This document shows positions 1 to 8,463 of a DNA stretch of 64,000 nt, one piece after another; position 1 is the stretch's first letter; every line of letters starts with the position of its first letter. The position numbers and the translations under genes were made by a program. Source of the DNA: Owenweeksia sp048267305 (lineage in GTDB: Bacteria > Bacteroidota > Bacteroidia > Flavobacteriales > Schleiferiaceae); contig JBLWXT010000009.1 in assembly GCA_048267305.1 (NCBI GenBank), positions 86,263 to 150,262 of the forward strand, in the 5' to 3' direction. The notes below the pieces were generated by a model. That model was not told the DNA's origin, made no database searches, and was given only the letters and a program-made list of their open reading frames with translations.

Positions 1-213
1 ATCGAATGACGGAGTTACAATCTGTAGCTCATACTTATCAGCCCCCTCCACATGATACCAGTAAAAAAGTTGTGTGGCAATGTCCGTGTGGAGGCTATCC
101 TGTGGTATAAATACATCAACAGTCTCAGCGTCAATCTGCTTTTCTTGCCAGGTAGAACAGGACACTAAGCCGCTAAAACCTATTATGGTAATTATAAACT
201 TATGAATTTTCAT
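1..213 (-). CDS. Lipoprotein, C-terminus beyond left edge
   Basis: Reading from ATG at 213 down to base 1 gives 71 open codons with no stop, so the gene continues off the window. Residues 1-19 look like a lipoprotein signal (LVSC lipobox, lipid-bearing Cys19). The last visible part (ADKYELQI) resembles the start of a fibronectin type III-like strand. Its start lies inside the PilO-like gene (14-nt overlap), so it is the last visible member of the type II secretion-like operon. A lipidated partner in the same operon could be a pilotin or an outer-membrane accessory protein, but that is inference from position only. The family is not recognised. Confidence 0.6.
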   Translation of the reverse strand, partial: MKIHKFIITIIGFSGLVSCSTWQEKQIDAETVDVFIPQDSLHTDIATQLFYWYHVEGADKYELQIVTPSFD

Positions 214-745
214 CCTTCTGAATTTTTACTTTTTGGATATAGAGCTCCAGGAAAAGCTCCTCTCTGTTTTTACGGTAATTCTTTTCTGTGGCAAACAAAA
301 CGGAAGCCACCTTGCCTCCTTTAAATCCAGTTTCGAGGTGATGCACTAGCTGAAGAAGAGGTTTGTAGTCTCCTTCAATTTTAAGGATAATGGTTTCAAT
401 GGAATAACCTCCCTCATGGCCCTCAAAAGGCTCGGAGAAGTCTGATAGAGTAAGATCGTTTTGGCTGCAAAACTTCCCGACACTCCCCAACAGATTCTCC
501 TGAAAACCAGATAAAATCATTTCACCGCCCAGCCTTCCATCTAATTGCAGGTTTAATGCCTTCCATTTTTGTAAATCAACTGTAAGAGATTTTGCCCCAA
601 GCATCTTTTCCGTGAGTTCAACATAAGTGCTACGTTCTTCCACGGTTTTGGATATGGCCAGGGCATAAGATGCTATACTAAACACCACCACCATCGCTAT
701 CAGGAGGTAAAACTTCTTTTTATTGGAATTAGCCAGACTATTCAT
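200..745 (-). CDS. PilO/GspM-like inner membrane assembly protein
   Basis: A 181-aa protein with a short cytoplasmic N-terminus, one transmembrane segment (about residues 12-30), a coiled-coil-prone stretch (about 33-65) and a small alpha/beta domain to the end. This is the architecture of PilO/GspM proteins, which link the cytoplasmic ATPase platform to the secretin in type IV pilus and type II secretion systems. It overlaps the upstream PilM/GspL-like gene by 8 nt and the downstream lipoprotein by 14 nt, so translation is probably coupled. Sequence identity to named families cannot be judged by eye; the call rests on topology, size and its place after a secretin and an actin-like/GspL-like gene. 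Confidence 0.6.
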   Translation of the reverse strand: MNSLANSNKKKFYLLIAMVVVFSIASYALAISKTVEERSTYVELTEKMLGAKSLTVDLQKWKALNLQLDGRLGGEMILSGFQENLLGSVGKFCSQNDLTLSDFSEPFEGHEGGYSIETIILKIEGDYKPLLQLVHHLETGFKGGKVASVLFATEKNYRKNREELFLELYIQKVKIQKDENS

Positions 746-1934
746 CCTTCAGTTTTATGGTAATTGAAAAGTCTGCCTTATGCCTTGAATCCGTTTCCTG
801 ATAGCCCACAATTTCAATGTCACCAACCCATACCAGCCCTCGGAGTCGGGTTAGCCAACCCTGAAATGAAGCATAGTTTTCCGTACTACCTTGAATCTGA
901 ATTTCATTTCTTGAAAAACGCACTAAGTTTTCTTTCTTCAATACCTTTAAAACTGGTTGAAAAGCCATTTTGGACAAACTAAGTTCCTTAGGCATAATAG
1001 ATGCAATCTCATCGCCCAGCCTCCCAACCCTGGAGTTTGTTGCTCCGTTCACCTTCAAAAACTCATTTTTCTCTTCGTAAGCATTCTTTAAAAGGGCAAC
1101 TTCATTAAACTGGCTATCAAAAATGTGAGTGAGCTGATTCAGCTCAGAATTTTTGGAGCTGTAGTGGGTATAAAGCAGAAAATTGATCAGTAGAAGCACA
1201 AAGAAAAAAAGTGCAGCTACCAAAATTCCCTTCTTAAAAAACTGACCATACTTCCACTCAATCCGGCTATTCGCCATAAGGGGGAGCTCACTTGAAAACC
1301 GATGGGTAGCCAAGGATTGTATCCCATATAAAAAAGATGCGGTATAATTTGGATGGATAGTTTGGTCAAAAAGCTGCACCTCTTTGTCATCATTTTCTAC
1401 CACCTTTAGCGCATTGAAGTTTAAGTCAATATCATATCTGCCAACCCTTGTTGTGGACTTGGCGCTTTGGGAAAGCAAGGGCCAGTTGGTATAATCTCCC
1501 AGGGCTACATCTAAAACCTCTAATTTTAAAGATTTAATCTCATCTATTACTTTCAGGGCAATATCCTGCCTTATAGCAGAAACAACGAATTTGCCTTCGT
1601 CCAACTCATCGATCTGAAAAATAAGATTCTCTTTGGATATGCTTGGAAAAGCCCTTGCCTTCAATTCATCCTCTTCCGCATTATCCTTTGCTTCCACTTT
1701 TTTGGAAAGCACCTTCTTGCCTGTGAAAATTATTTGAACCGGACAAGAAAATGAGCTTAAAGCCAAAATTTCCTGAACAGAACTAGCGGCATAACTACCT
1801 TCCAGATTCACCTCATTCCCCTTGGATTTAAGATGGGTTGCATATAGTTTGTCAGTATCCCCAAATGAGTACTCCACCACCAGTATTTCACTAGGAAAGT
1901 CAAAGCCACTTAATATGTTTTTTAAGGTTTTCAA
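738..1934 (-). CDS. PilM-PilN/GspL-like assembly protein
   Basis: A 398-aa protein with a soluble N-terminal half (1-232) that reads like the actin-like cytoplasmic domain of PilM/GspL, a single transmembrane segment at about 236-257, then a coiled coil and a small C-terminal alpha/beta domain like PilN/GspL. It would therefore act as the bitopic protein that couples the GspE ATPase to the periplasmic ring. The start ATG overlaps the secretin stop by 4 nt (ATGA), and its end overlaps the PilO-like gene. The fusion of PilM-like and PilN-like parts in one chain is the GspL arrangement. The actin-like fold is inferred; no ATP-binding motif is obvious. Confidence 0.6.
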   Translation of the reverse strand: MKTLKNILSGFDFPSEILVVEYSFGDTDKLYATHLKSKGNEVNLEGSYAASSVQEILALSSFSCPVQIIFTGKKVLSKKVEAKDNAEEDELKARAFPSISKENLIFQIDELDEGKFVVSAIRQDIALKVIDEIKSLKLEVLDVALGDYTNWPLLSQSAKSTTRVGRYDIDLNFNALKVVENDDKEVQLFDQTIHPNYTASFLYGIQSLATHRFSSELPLMANSRIEWKYGQFFKKGILVAALFFFVLLLINFLLYTHYSSKNSELNQLTHIFDSQFNEVALLKNAYEEKNEFLKVNGATNSRVGRLGDEIASIMPKELSLSKMAFQPVLKVLKKENLVRFSRNEIQIQGSTENYASFQGWLTRLRGLVWVGDIEIVGYQETDSRHKADFSITIKLKDE

Positions 1935-3826
1935 TCCAGAATGGTTGGTTTAATGAAGATGTTAAGTTTGGTCTTGCTATTGGTAGCAGTTCGACTGCTA
2001 AAAAGCCATTTTATTACAGGAATTCTCGACAACAAAGGCACCCCTCTTCCTGAATTGTTTTTACTTTTTTCTTCCAACCCTCCCAGCACAATCATTTCTC
2101 CTCCTTTTACTCTGATCATTGAGGTGAAAGTGCGGGTTACAGTTCCCGGAGGTGCCTCAGGGGAAATCCTGGCTGTAAAGTCACTTTGCTCCACACTGAT
2201 ATCAAGGGTAACCTGATTCTCTGAAGAAACAAAGGGCTTGATTTTTAAGGTGAAATTAGCCTGCACCTGATTGTAATTTTTTGTTGTTATAGGAATTGGA
2301 TTTAACCCACCTGTTACGTTTGTTTGTTCTACCACGTAGTATTCGGTGTTTCCGATGCTCATATTAGCTTCGTGGCCATTTAAAGTGGCTAGTTTGGGAG
2401 TGCTCTTTACATTTAGCACACCATTATCCTCCAAAAACTTCAGGTTTATATAAAAGTTAGGAGTAACAGGCCCGAGATTCAAAGCTCCAAAGCCATCAAA
2501 ACTGTTTATGAGTTCATTTATGGCACCAGCATCAAAAGTGTAATCAAAGGCTGGAAATAGCTGCCCAGTGCCCGGTGATTGGTTTACGCCAGTACCTGCC
2601 TGTATGCCGGTTGAAACAGTGTTGTTACGTTGATAGTCTACTATCATCACTTCTATCAGGACTACAGGAACAGGCTTGTCAATGGATTCGATAAAGCGCT
2701 CCAATGCCTTAATCTCGGGAGGCGATCCACTTGCCAAAAGACTATTGAGTTCAATAAATTCCTTTACTTCAACTCCTTTCCGTATATCTGCCGGAATAAC
2801 CTCCATTACCTTTTCTACAGAGCGATGTTTTAGATAAATTCTCTTTGTGGAACGAAGACCTTCAAAAGTGCGCTCCCCAAGAATATAGATGCTATCCTGA
2901 TATATATAAGTGTAGACGGTCCCGGAAAAAAGCTTGGTCAACAAATCGTTCAGATTTACAGCCGTCACTTTTGTGGTTACCACTCCATTTAATCTTGAAT
3001 ATAAAAAATAGTCTACATCCAAATCGGAAAACAGGTTTTTGACTACTAACTCCAAGGGTTGATTCTCAACATCCAGACTGATCAGGTTGGAATCCACAAA
3101 GAAGCGTCCTTTCGCTTGCGGTTTATCACTCAGATCTCTTAATTTAAACTCACCAGCCTCTCCATTCTTAGGGGTGGGCGGCTCCTCTATCAGGTAAAAA
3201 CCATCCTCAGTCTTATTTATGCTTAAGTTATTGGCATAGGCAATTTTGTCCAGGGCCTTATCAAATGGTACATTTTCCAAGTAAATGGAAAGCCGCTTAT
3301 TCTCAAGGCCAGGCTTAAACACCACATTACGTCCTGTTCTTTGGGTAATTAGCTTAGCCACTTCGTGAAGGGAGTCATTCTTAAGTTCTATGTACAAATT
3401 GGTAGTGGCTGTATCATAGGAGAGCGGAATGTTTCGAGGGAGTTTCACCTGTTTTACCACAGGTGCTATGTAGGGCTTTACATAAATGATATTGCCTGTA
3501 AACTCATAGTCCAGGTTATACTGCTTGGCCAGAAAAATAAGTACCTCGGATACGGAGACATTATTAAAATTATTGACCACTTGCCCCTTAACATTAGGGT
3601 CAATACTGAGGTTTACTTTATTGGAGGTTCCCAGAGCCCTTAAAAACTCAGGCAAAGGAACGTTGCTTACTGTAAGGTCAACAGGATCTTCCAGACCTGG
3701 AGACTCTGAAATCATTAAGTCCATTCTGGCCTTCATGAGCTCATAGCGGGTGGGCTCAGTTTGAGCCATTCCAGCAAGAGTTACAAGAAGCATGAAAATG
3801 CCTACCAAAAGCGTTTTTCTTAGCAT
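1931..3826 (-). CDS. Type II secretion/type IV pilus secretin (GspD/PilQ family)
   Basis: A 631-aa protein with an N-terminal signal peptide (1-21, ending AGMAQ). Residues about 45-115 form an STN/N0-type domain (DLTVSNVPLPEFLRALG region), followed by repeated N1-like ring modules up to about 390 and a C-terminal secretin domain (about 390-631) with the typical VPVVLIEVMIVDY start and a LLSRIPVIKWLFSS segment near the end, as in GspD/PilQ. It would form the outer-membrane channel of the system. The gene lies 4 bp after the ATPase gene and overlaps the next gene by 4 nt. No C-terminal S-domain is evident, so assembly may depend on another lipoprotein. Confidence 0.88.
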   Translation of the reverse strand: MLRKTLLVGIFMLLVTLAGMAQTEPTRYELMKARMDLMISESPGLEDPVDLTVSNVPLPEFLRALGTSNKVNLSIDPNVKGQVVNNFNNVSVSEVLIFLAKQYNLDYEFTGNIIYVKPYIAPVVKQVKLPRNIPLSYDTATTNLYIELKNDSLHEVAKLITQRTGRNVVFKPGLENKRLSIYLENVPFDKALDKIAYANNLSINKTEDGFYLIEEPPTPKNGEAGEFKLRDLSDKPQAKGRFFVDSNLISLDVENQPLELVVKNLFSDLDVDYFLYSRLNGVVTTKVTAVNLNDLLTKLFSGTVYTYIYQDSIYILGERTFEGLRSTKRIYLKHRSVEKVMEVIPADIRKGVEVKEFIELNSLLASGSPPEIKALERFIESIDKPVPVVLIEVMIVDYQRNNTVSTGIQAGTGVNQSPGTGQLFPAFDYTFDAGAINELINSFDGFGALNLGPVTPNFYINLKFLEDNGVLNVKSTPKLATLNGHEANMSIGNTEYYVVEQTNVTGGLNPIPITTKNYNQVQANFTLKIKPFVSSENQVTLDISVEQSDFTARISPEAPPGTVTRTFTSMIRVKGGEMIVLGGLEEKSKNNSGRGVPLLSRIPVIKWLFSSRTATNSKTKLNIFIKPTILD

Positions 3827-3830
3827 AAAT

Positions 3831-5279
3831 TTAGTTCATAAGAAGAGCATAGATCTCTTCAAGTGCGGTTTCCCCTTGGGTTAGTAACTCGTAGGCCTTA
3901 TCGGATAGCTTCACAATGTCGCGTTCAGCCAATAGAGCATCTACATCAGAAATGTTGTTTTTTATGGCTTCGGCTAATTCCTGATCCATGGTAATTAGTT
4001 CATAAATGGCTTTTCGACCAGAATAGCCCGTGTAGTAGCAATGATCACAGCCAATAGGCATATAGTGCTCTTTGATAGCCTTTGAACCTCTAAAGGCCGG
4101 TGGTAAGTCTTTTTCTTCTAAAGGCTCCTTTTGCTTGCAATGAGTACAAAGAAGTCGTACCAATCGCTGGGCAGCACTAAGGTTAAGAGTGTTGGCAATG
4201 AGAAAGGATGGTACACCCATATCAATTAATCTGGTAATAGTTCCCCAGGCTGAGTTAGTGTGTATCGTTGAAAATACCATATGCCCCGTAAGGGCTGCAC
4301 GGATAGCCATTTGTGCCGTGTCCTTATCTCGGATTTCACCTAACATAATCACATCCGGATCTTGCCGCAAAAAGGTTCGCATAGCTGTTGGAAAGTCCAA
4401 TCCAATACTCTCTTTCAACTGAACCTGATTAATACCTTCCAGAGTATATTCAATAGGATCTTCTATGGTTATGATGTTTCGTGTTTCTTCATTCAGAAGT
4501 TTTAGAGTGGCATATAATGTTGTGGTTTTTCCTGAACCTGTTGGTCCACTGACCAACACTACTCCATGAGGTTTGCGGATAGCTTCCTTAAAAACCTTGA
4601 GATCATTCTCCCCAAAACCCAGTGTGGCCAGATCAATTTGAACCGCATCCCTGCTTAACAATCGCATCACAACTTTTTCTCCATGCAAGGTTGGTAATAC
4701 CGAAACTCTTATATCAAACTTTAGATTATCCTCACCAAACTCAATACGCCCATCCTGTGGCAAGCGTTTTTCTGCTATATCTAGGTGTGCCTGGATTTTT
4801 ATTTTATTGACAACAGGAGGATAGTCAATCATTGGAATTTCGTAGCGCTCAACCAATTTACCATCGATTCTTATCCTTACCCTGCACTTACCCTCATAGG
4901 GCTCTAGATGAATATCACTGGATCCCAATTCGTGAGCTTCACGAATCAGGCGTTTTAAAAAGTCTTTTTCTTCATTGAAGCGAAATCGCAGTTCCTGCTT
5001 GGGCTGGTGCTTCTTTCTCCTATAGTAGCGGGTCAGGCTTTTCTGAATTTTGGCGGAATCTGATTTCTCCAGATTTACCGGAACCCCAAACACTAACTCC
5101 AACTCATCACACAAATCCGGGCGATGATGAAATTCATCCACATAGAAGCAAAGGACATGCTTGCCTATTTCCTTTGGAATAATTTGGTAATGGAAAGCTT
5201 GCTCGGAAGTTAGGAATTGTTGATCCCCCGTGCTGATCTCAAAAAAGTCATGACCATTAATAGTATTTGTGGCACTCAT
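3831..5279 (-). CDS. Secretion ATPase GspE/PilB
   Basis: A 482-aa hexameric traffic ATPase powering pseudopilus assembly. Visible motifs are Walker A GPTGSGKT (245-252), Asp box TIEDPIEY (281-288), Walker B IMLGEIRD (311-318), His box TGHMVFSTIHTN (331-342) and a tetracysteine zinc module made of CTHC (378-381) and CDHC (411-414). The N-terminal part up to about residue 95 is a short version of the GspE N domain. Length is slightly below the usual 500-570 of GspE/PilB because of that short N-terminus. The start overlaps the prepilin peptidase stop by 4 nt. Confidence 0.93.
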   Translation of the reverse strand: MSATNTINGHDFFEISTGDQQFLTSEQAFHYQIIPKEIGKHVLCFYVDEFHHRPDLCDELELVFGVPVNLEKSDSAKIQKSLTRYYRRKKHQPKQELRFRFNEEKDFLKRLIREAHELGSSDIHLEPYEGKCRVRIRIDGKLVERYEIPMIDYPPVVNKIKIQAHLDIAEKRLPQDGRIEFGEDNLKFDIRVSVLPTLHGEKVVMRLLSRDAVQIDLATLGFGENDLKVFKEAIRKPHGVVLVSGPTGSGKTTTLYATLKLLNEETRNIITIEDPIEYTLEGINQVQLKESIGLDFPTAMRTFLRQDPDVIMLGEIRDKDTAQMAIRAALTGHMVFSTIHTNSAWGTITRLIDMGVPSFLIANTLNLSAAQRLVRLLCTHCKQKEPLEEKDLPPAFRGSKAIKEHYMPIGCDHCYYTGYSGRKAIYELITMDQELAEAIKNNISDVDALLAERDIVKLSDKAYELLTQGETALEEIYALLMN

Positions 5280-5770
5280 ATAAACAAAAGGTTTAGAGCA
5301 TAAATGTTAAACAGTTCAGCAGTGTGAAGAGCAATGACAATACAAAGTAGACCAGATTGGATTCCGGCCAACGGTATGGTTCCCTTTTTAAAGAAAATCA
5401 AACCTGCAATTAAGGATAGGATCAGGCTTATAATGAAAAAGATTAGAAAAATGTCAGTTGGTAAGCCCAATGCCAAAACAAGAAAAAAAAGAAGGTCGCC
5501 AGAACCGAGGTATTTTTTAAGCACAGTGGAAGGATTTACTCCCTTTACCCTGAACACAGCAAAAAGCAGCGTAATCTGGAAAAGAAGAAAGCTAAGGTTG
5601 AGTACTTGAGACCTTATTATAGCATGCCAGGAAATGGCCGTGGATCCCCATAAAACCAATGCCACCAAGCCTAAAGGAAATAGAAACCAGCTCACAGCAC
5701 GAAATCGAAAGTCCTGTATACATATTAAGGATAATGCCAGGAAAACGAATAGTGAGTAGATAATAGTCAT
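5276..5770 (-). CDS. A24-family prepilin peptidase, minimal form
   Basis: A 164-aa, almost entirely hydrophobic protein with about six membrane segments. Two aspartates sit where A24 aspartic prepilin peptidases have their catalytic pair: D20 in IQDFRFR and D92 in the GSGDLLF (GxGD) motif. It lacks the cytoplasmic N-methyltransferase domain with its cysteine pairs, so it is the short (TadV/CpaA-length) kind. It would cleave the leader of the pseudopilin encoded directly upstream (1-bp gap). It overlaps gspE by 4 nt. The low conservation makes the family call moderately strong, but the two Asp motifs and the operon position agree. Confidence 0.78.
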   Translation of the reverse strand: MTIIYSLFVFLALSLICIQDFRFRAVSWFLFPLGLVALVLWGSTAISWHAIIRSQVLNLSFLLFQITLLFAVFRVKGVNPSTVLKKYLGSGDLLFFLVLALGLPTDIFLIFFIISLILSLIAGLIFFKKGTIPLAGIQSGLLCIVIALHTAELFNIYALNLLFI

Positions 5771-5771
5771 G

Positions 5772-6173
5772 CTAATCAGGAGTTACTTCTACCAAATTTT
5801 GGTTTTCATCAATCTCCCACACATTAATAATTCCGTCTCCATCAAAATCAGCCAAGGCGGTAGCACGTGCTTTAAATGAATTTGGGCTGGCCTCAATGAT
5901 TTCAATTTGATAGTTGGCATTGCCTCCTTCGTCTATCGTTTTTTCATGCTCAAAACCTATCGTAGAAAAATCCATAGAATATTTTGATTTCATCATGAAC
6001 TCAGTTCGTTCCAGTGTATATATATGTTTTAACTGAAGTTTAGCCTCTGTACTTTTTGTTCGGGAAATAAGTGGCATAAGTACTGGAAGCGCCAGTAGAA
6101 CAAGGATGCCGATAATTACCAAAACAATTAATAATTCATTTAGCGTATATGCAGGAATTTTTCTACTTTTCAT
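5772..6173 (-). CDS. Type II secretion pseudopilin (GspG-like)
   Basis: A class III prepilin signal starts at the chosen ATG at 6173: leader MKSRKIPA, then YTLNELLIVLVIIGIL. Cleavage after Ala would leave Tyr at +1 and the conserved Glu at +5. A hydrophobic helix of about 20 residues follows, then a charged region and a C-terminal segment with DFDGDGIINVWEID, a Ca2+-binding-like Asp loop reminiscent of GspG and dockerin-like sites. A longer reading frame extends to 6326, but it adds a Cys-rich nonconserved stretch and overlaps the divergent gene, so the inner start is preferred. It is the first gene of the minus-strand secretion operon. It has Ala rather than Gly at -1. Confidence 0.8.
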   Translation of the reverse strand: MKSRKIPAYTLNELLIVLVIIGILVLLALPVLMPLISRTKSTEAKLQLKHIYTLERTEFMMKSKYSMDFSTIGFEHEKTIDEGGNANYQIEIIEASPNSFKARATALADFDGDGIINVWEIDENQNLVEVTPD

Positions 6174-6293
6174 ACCGTTAAAAATCTTTGAATTCAAAGG
6201 TGTCATTAAAGGCTTGGGAACACTTGGACACTTTGATGTTTTTTGGCAATCAGCACAACAACAACTATTTACCAATTCAACTCGAACCATTGT

Positions 6294-7835
6294 ATGAGCA
6301 AAAATGTGCTGATACGAGCCACTCAACTCGTGTCATCTTTATCTCCTCAGGAGAAATTATCTGTAGTAAACCTCATTAATTCAACCAGAAATCCAAATTC
6401 CAAAAGGAGTAAGCTTTTGGAGCTGTTTGAGGCAATAATAGCCAGTTCAGGAGATCCTATCATCAAAAACCGAAAGCTGTTGGAACTTCTTGAAGAGCGT
6501 ATTCTGGATAGCCTGTTACTTTCAACAAACCTCTTCCGTGAAGGAAAATATAAGAATCAGGATATGCTTGCTCTTACTTTACAGAAAGAGCAAGCAAAAA
6601 GTAGGTTGTTGTACAGTCGTGGAGTGGTAAAAAGGTCTTATGAAGTGGCGGAAAGTTGTTTGGTAAAGGCCAAGGAGTCTGAAAGTTATGACACCATTCT
6701 GGCCTTGCTTCACCAACAGGTGGCCATGACCTGCATTCATCAAAATGAGCAGGTATTCTTTTTGAAGGTGGCAGAAATCGATTATTTTGAAACCGCCAGA
6801 TCTCTTAAAATGCGTTCTATAAGGATGTATCGTGAGCTCCGAATGAAAAAATACCACAACATCACCGAAAATCTGGACATCTTCGTGGAATTCTGTTTAG
6901 CTCAGCTTAGCAACTATCTTGATAAATCTCCTATAAACACTATTGAGTCCATCAGATTGTTCTTTGAAAAGGAACAGTATGAATTGGAGGGAAATGTGAT
7001 TAAGTCGCTCGAAAAGACGATTGAATTATATGATCGTTGTCAATCCAGTCCTGAGTGTACCCTGGTGTTTAATATATATGAATTGGTTTATGAGCAGGCC
7101 AGACTGGGTTTTGAGCTGGGGCGAGTTGATGAATCCATTTTCTTTTTGGAGAAGTGCTCAAGACACCTGCCTATGGAAAATGTGGCTTGTCAAAAGAGCA
7201 ATGAACTGTTATTTCTTATTTACTTTTTGCGAAAGGACTATGGCAAAGCAGAAGGCTTACTAATTCAAATAAAGGCCAGTGAGTATTATGAAAAATTGAT
7301 AATACCAGCTATGAAGGCTAGATACACTTACTATGAGAGTAGCTTACATTTTGCAAGGGGAAGATTCTCACAATGCATAAAAAGCCTTACTAGAATAAGC
7401 CTTAGTAGCCTCAAGGATTATGAAAAGTTAAGGATTCGCTTACTAGTCATTATGGTTTATATTGAAACGCATAAACTAGATGAGGCGGATTGGAAAATTG
7501 ATTCAACCCGGAAGTTTATCCAGCGAAAAGGACTACAAAAAATAATGTCCCTTAGGGGTATGGCTAATTTCTTTGAATGTCTTAAAACCCTCAAAAGTTA
7601 TGGATATGATTTCAAGAGGTTTAAGAAAAACTCCAAAGATATCTATTCCAAAATGGCTATCATCAAAAACAAAAAAACAACGACTGCTTTCCTAAGCACT
7701 TGGCTTGTCCAATATGACCAATGGATGTTGAGTAAACTGTCAGAAGAGGTGCACAGTGAGGACTATCAGGTTTGGCAATCCTTTAGGAGAGAGTCTTATT
7801 ATAACACAGGTGTGGTTAGTAGGATTTACGTCTAG
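6294..7835 (+). CDS. Helical (TPR-like) protein of unknown function
   Basis: A 513-aa soluble protein, predicted almost wholly alpha-helical, with no signal peptide or membrane segment. The pattern of amphipathic helix pairs (for example the segments near 215-330 with ELYDRC, VYEQARLGFELGRVDESIFFLEK) resembles tetratricopeptide-type repeats. The start was set at ATG 6294 (MSKNVLIRATQL) rather than the frame opening at 6243, because the extra residues are low-complexity and lie in the promoter region of the divergent secretion operon. The 120 bp between the two start codons must hold both promoters. No catalytic motif is visible. Its place next to the pseudopilin gene could suggest a link to that system, but nothing in the sequence shows it. 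Confidence 0.7.
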   Translation: MSKNVLIRATQLVSSLSPQEKLSVVNLINSTRNPNSKRSKLLELFEAIIASSGDPIIKNRKLLELLEERILDSLLLSTNLFREGKYKNQDMLALTLQKEQAKSRLLYSRGVVKRSYEVAESCLVKAKESESYDTILALLHQQVAMTCIHQNEQVFFLKVAEIDYFETARSLKMRSIRMYRELRMKKYHNITENLDIFVEFCLAQLSNYLDKSPINTIESIRLFFEKEQYELEGNVIKSLEKTIELYDRCQSSPECTLVFNIYELVYEQARLGFELGRVDESIFFLEKCSRHLPMENVACQKSNELLFLIYFLRKDYGKAEGLLIQIKASEYYEKLIIPAMKARYTYYESSLHFARGRFSQCIKSLTRISLSSLKDYEKLRIRLLVIMVYIETHKLDEADWKIDSTRKFIQRKGLQKIMSLRGMANFFECLKTLKSYGYDFKRFKKNSKDIYSKMAIIKNKKTTTAFLSTWLVQYDQWMLSKLSEEVHSEDYQVWQSFRRESYYNTGVVSRIYV

Positions 7836-8025
7836 TCACTAAACAATAAAGACACTTAGGTTCATGGAGAAATAATTTAAGGTTAAAGTTCTTTCTATTT
7901 GAATCCGTATAAGCTGTTAGTAATCAGGTTATGTTCTTGTTAATTAGAGGATTGCCAATTATTTGAATTTTGTCCAACCATTCTGGTCTTAAGTTTTTGA
8001 TTTTTGGGTAAATCTTAAAATTAAA

Positions 8026-8463
8026 ATGAAAGCAGCAATAATTATTGGCTTCCTTCTAATCTGCCAACTATCATTTAGTCAATCCGACACAACTAACAGT
8101 TACCTAAACAATTTTCAATACACCGTTTTTTGGTCGCAACAGGGAATTGTGAATGGCGACACCCTTGTTAGGCTGAATTGCAATTTAAACGTTCCAGACA
8201 CCAATTCAATTTCTGCGATCGAAATTAAGGTTGGTAATTTTAAAGGGGATGGAAGTTTGGTTAATTATACTTTTCCATTAAACTCAAATTTTGGGTTTCC
8301 AAACGACTACGGTTTGAGTTTATCAGGAAATGCTGTTCAAGTTGACTTAGGGAATCAGCCACCGAGACTTTATTATTTATCGGTTCGTATTTACGACAGC
8401 TTTGGCAATAAGTCTGACTTTCTTTTTTACGACTCTACGTCCAACCAATTAACCAAGTTCTGA
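8026..8463 (+). CDS. Small secreted protein, first gene of RHS operon
   Basis: A 145-aa protein with a Sec signal peptide (1-19, ending LSFSQ). The mature part is rich in beta strands and Asn/Ser/Asp. It ends like a single Ig/fibronectin-type domain (YLSVRIYDSFGNKSDFLFYD), similar in style to the C-terminal module of the next gene. No family recognised. Its TGA overlaps the next ATG by one base (TGATG). It follows a 190-bp gene-free gap, so it is probably the first gene of the long operon that runs to 25624. Confidence 0.7.
   Translation: MKAAIIIGFLLICQLSFSQSDTTNSYLNNFQYTVFWSQQGIVNGDTLVRLNCNLNVPDTNSISAIEIKVGNFKGDGSLVNYTFPLNSNFGFPNDYGLSLSGNAVQVDLGNQPPRLYYLSVRIYDSFGNKSDFLFYDSTSNQLTKF

Noticed and set aside
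2630..3746. Several plus-strand frames of 65-92 aa inside the secretin gene
   Set aside because: They lie antisense to a well-supported secretin and show no domain or codon pattern of their own.
6174..6326. N-terminal extension of the pseudopilin frame up to 6326
   Set aside because: It would put a Cys-rich stretch before the prepilin leader and overlap the divergent gene; the ATG at 6173 gives a normal leader.
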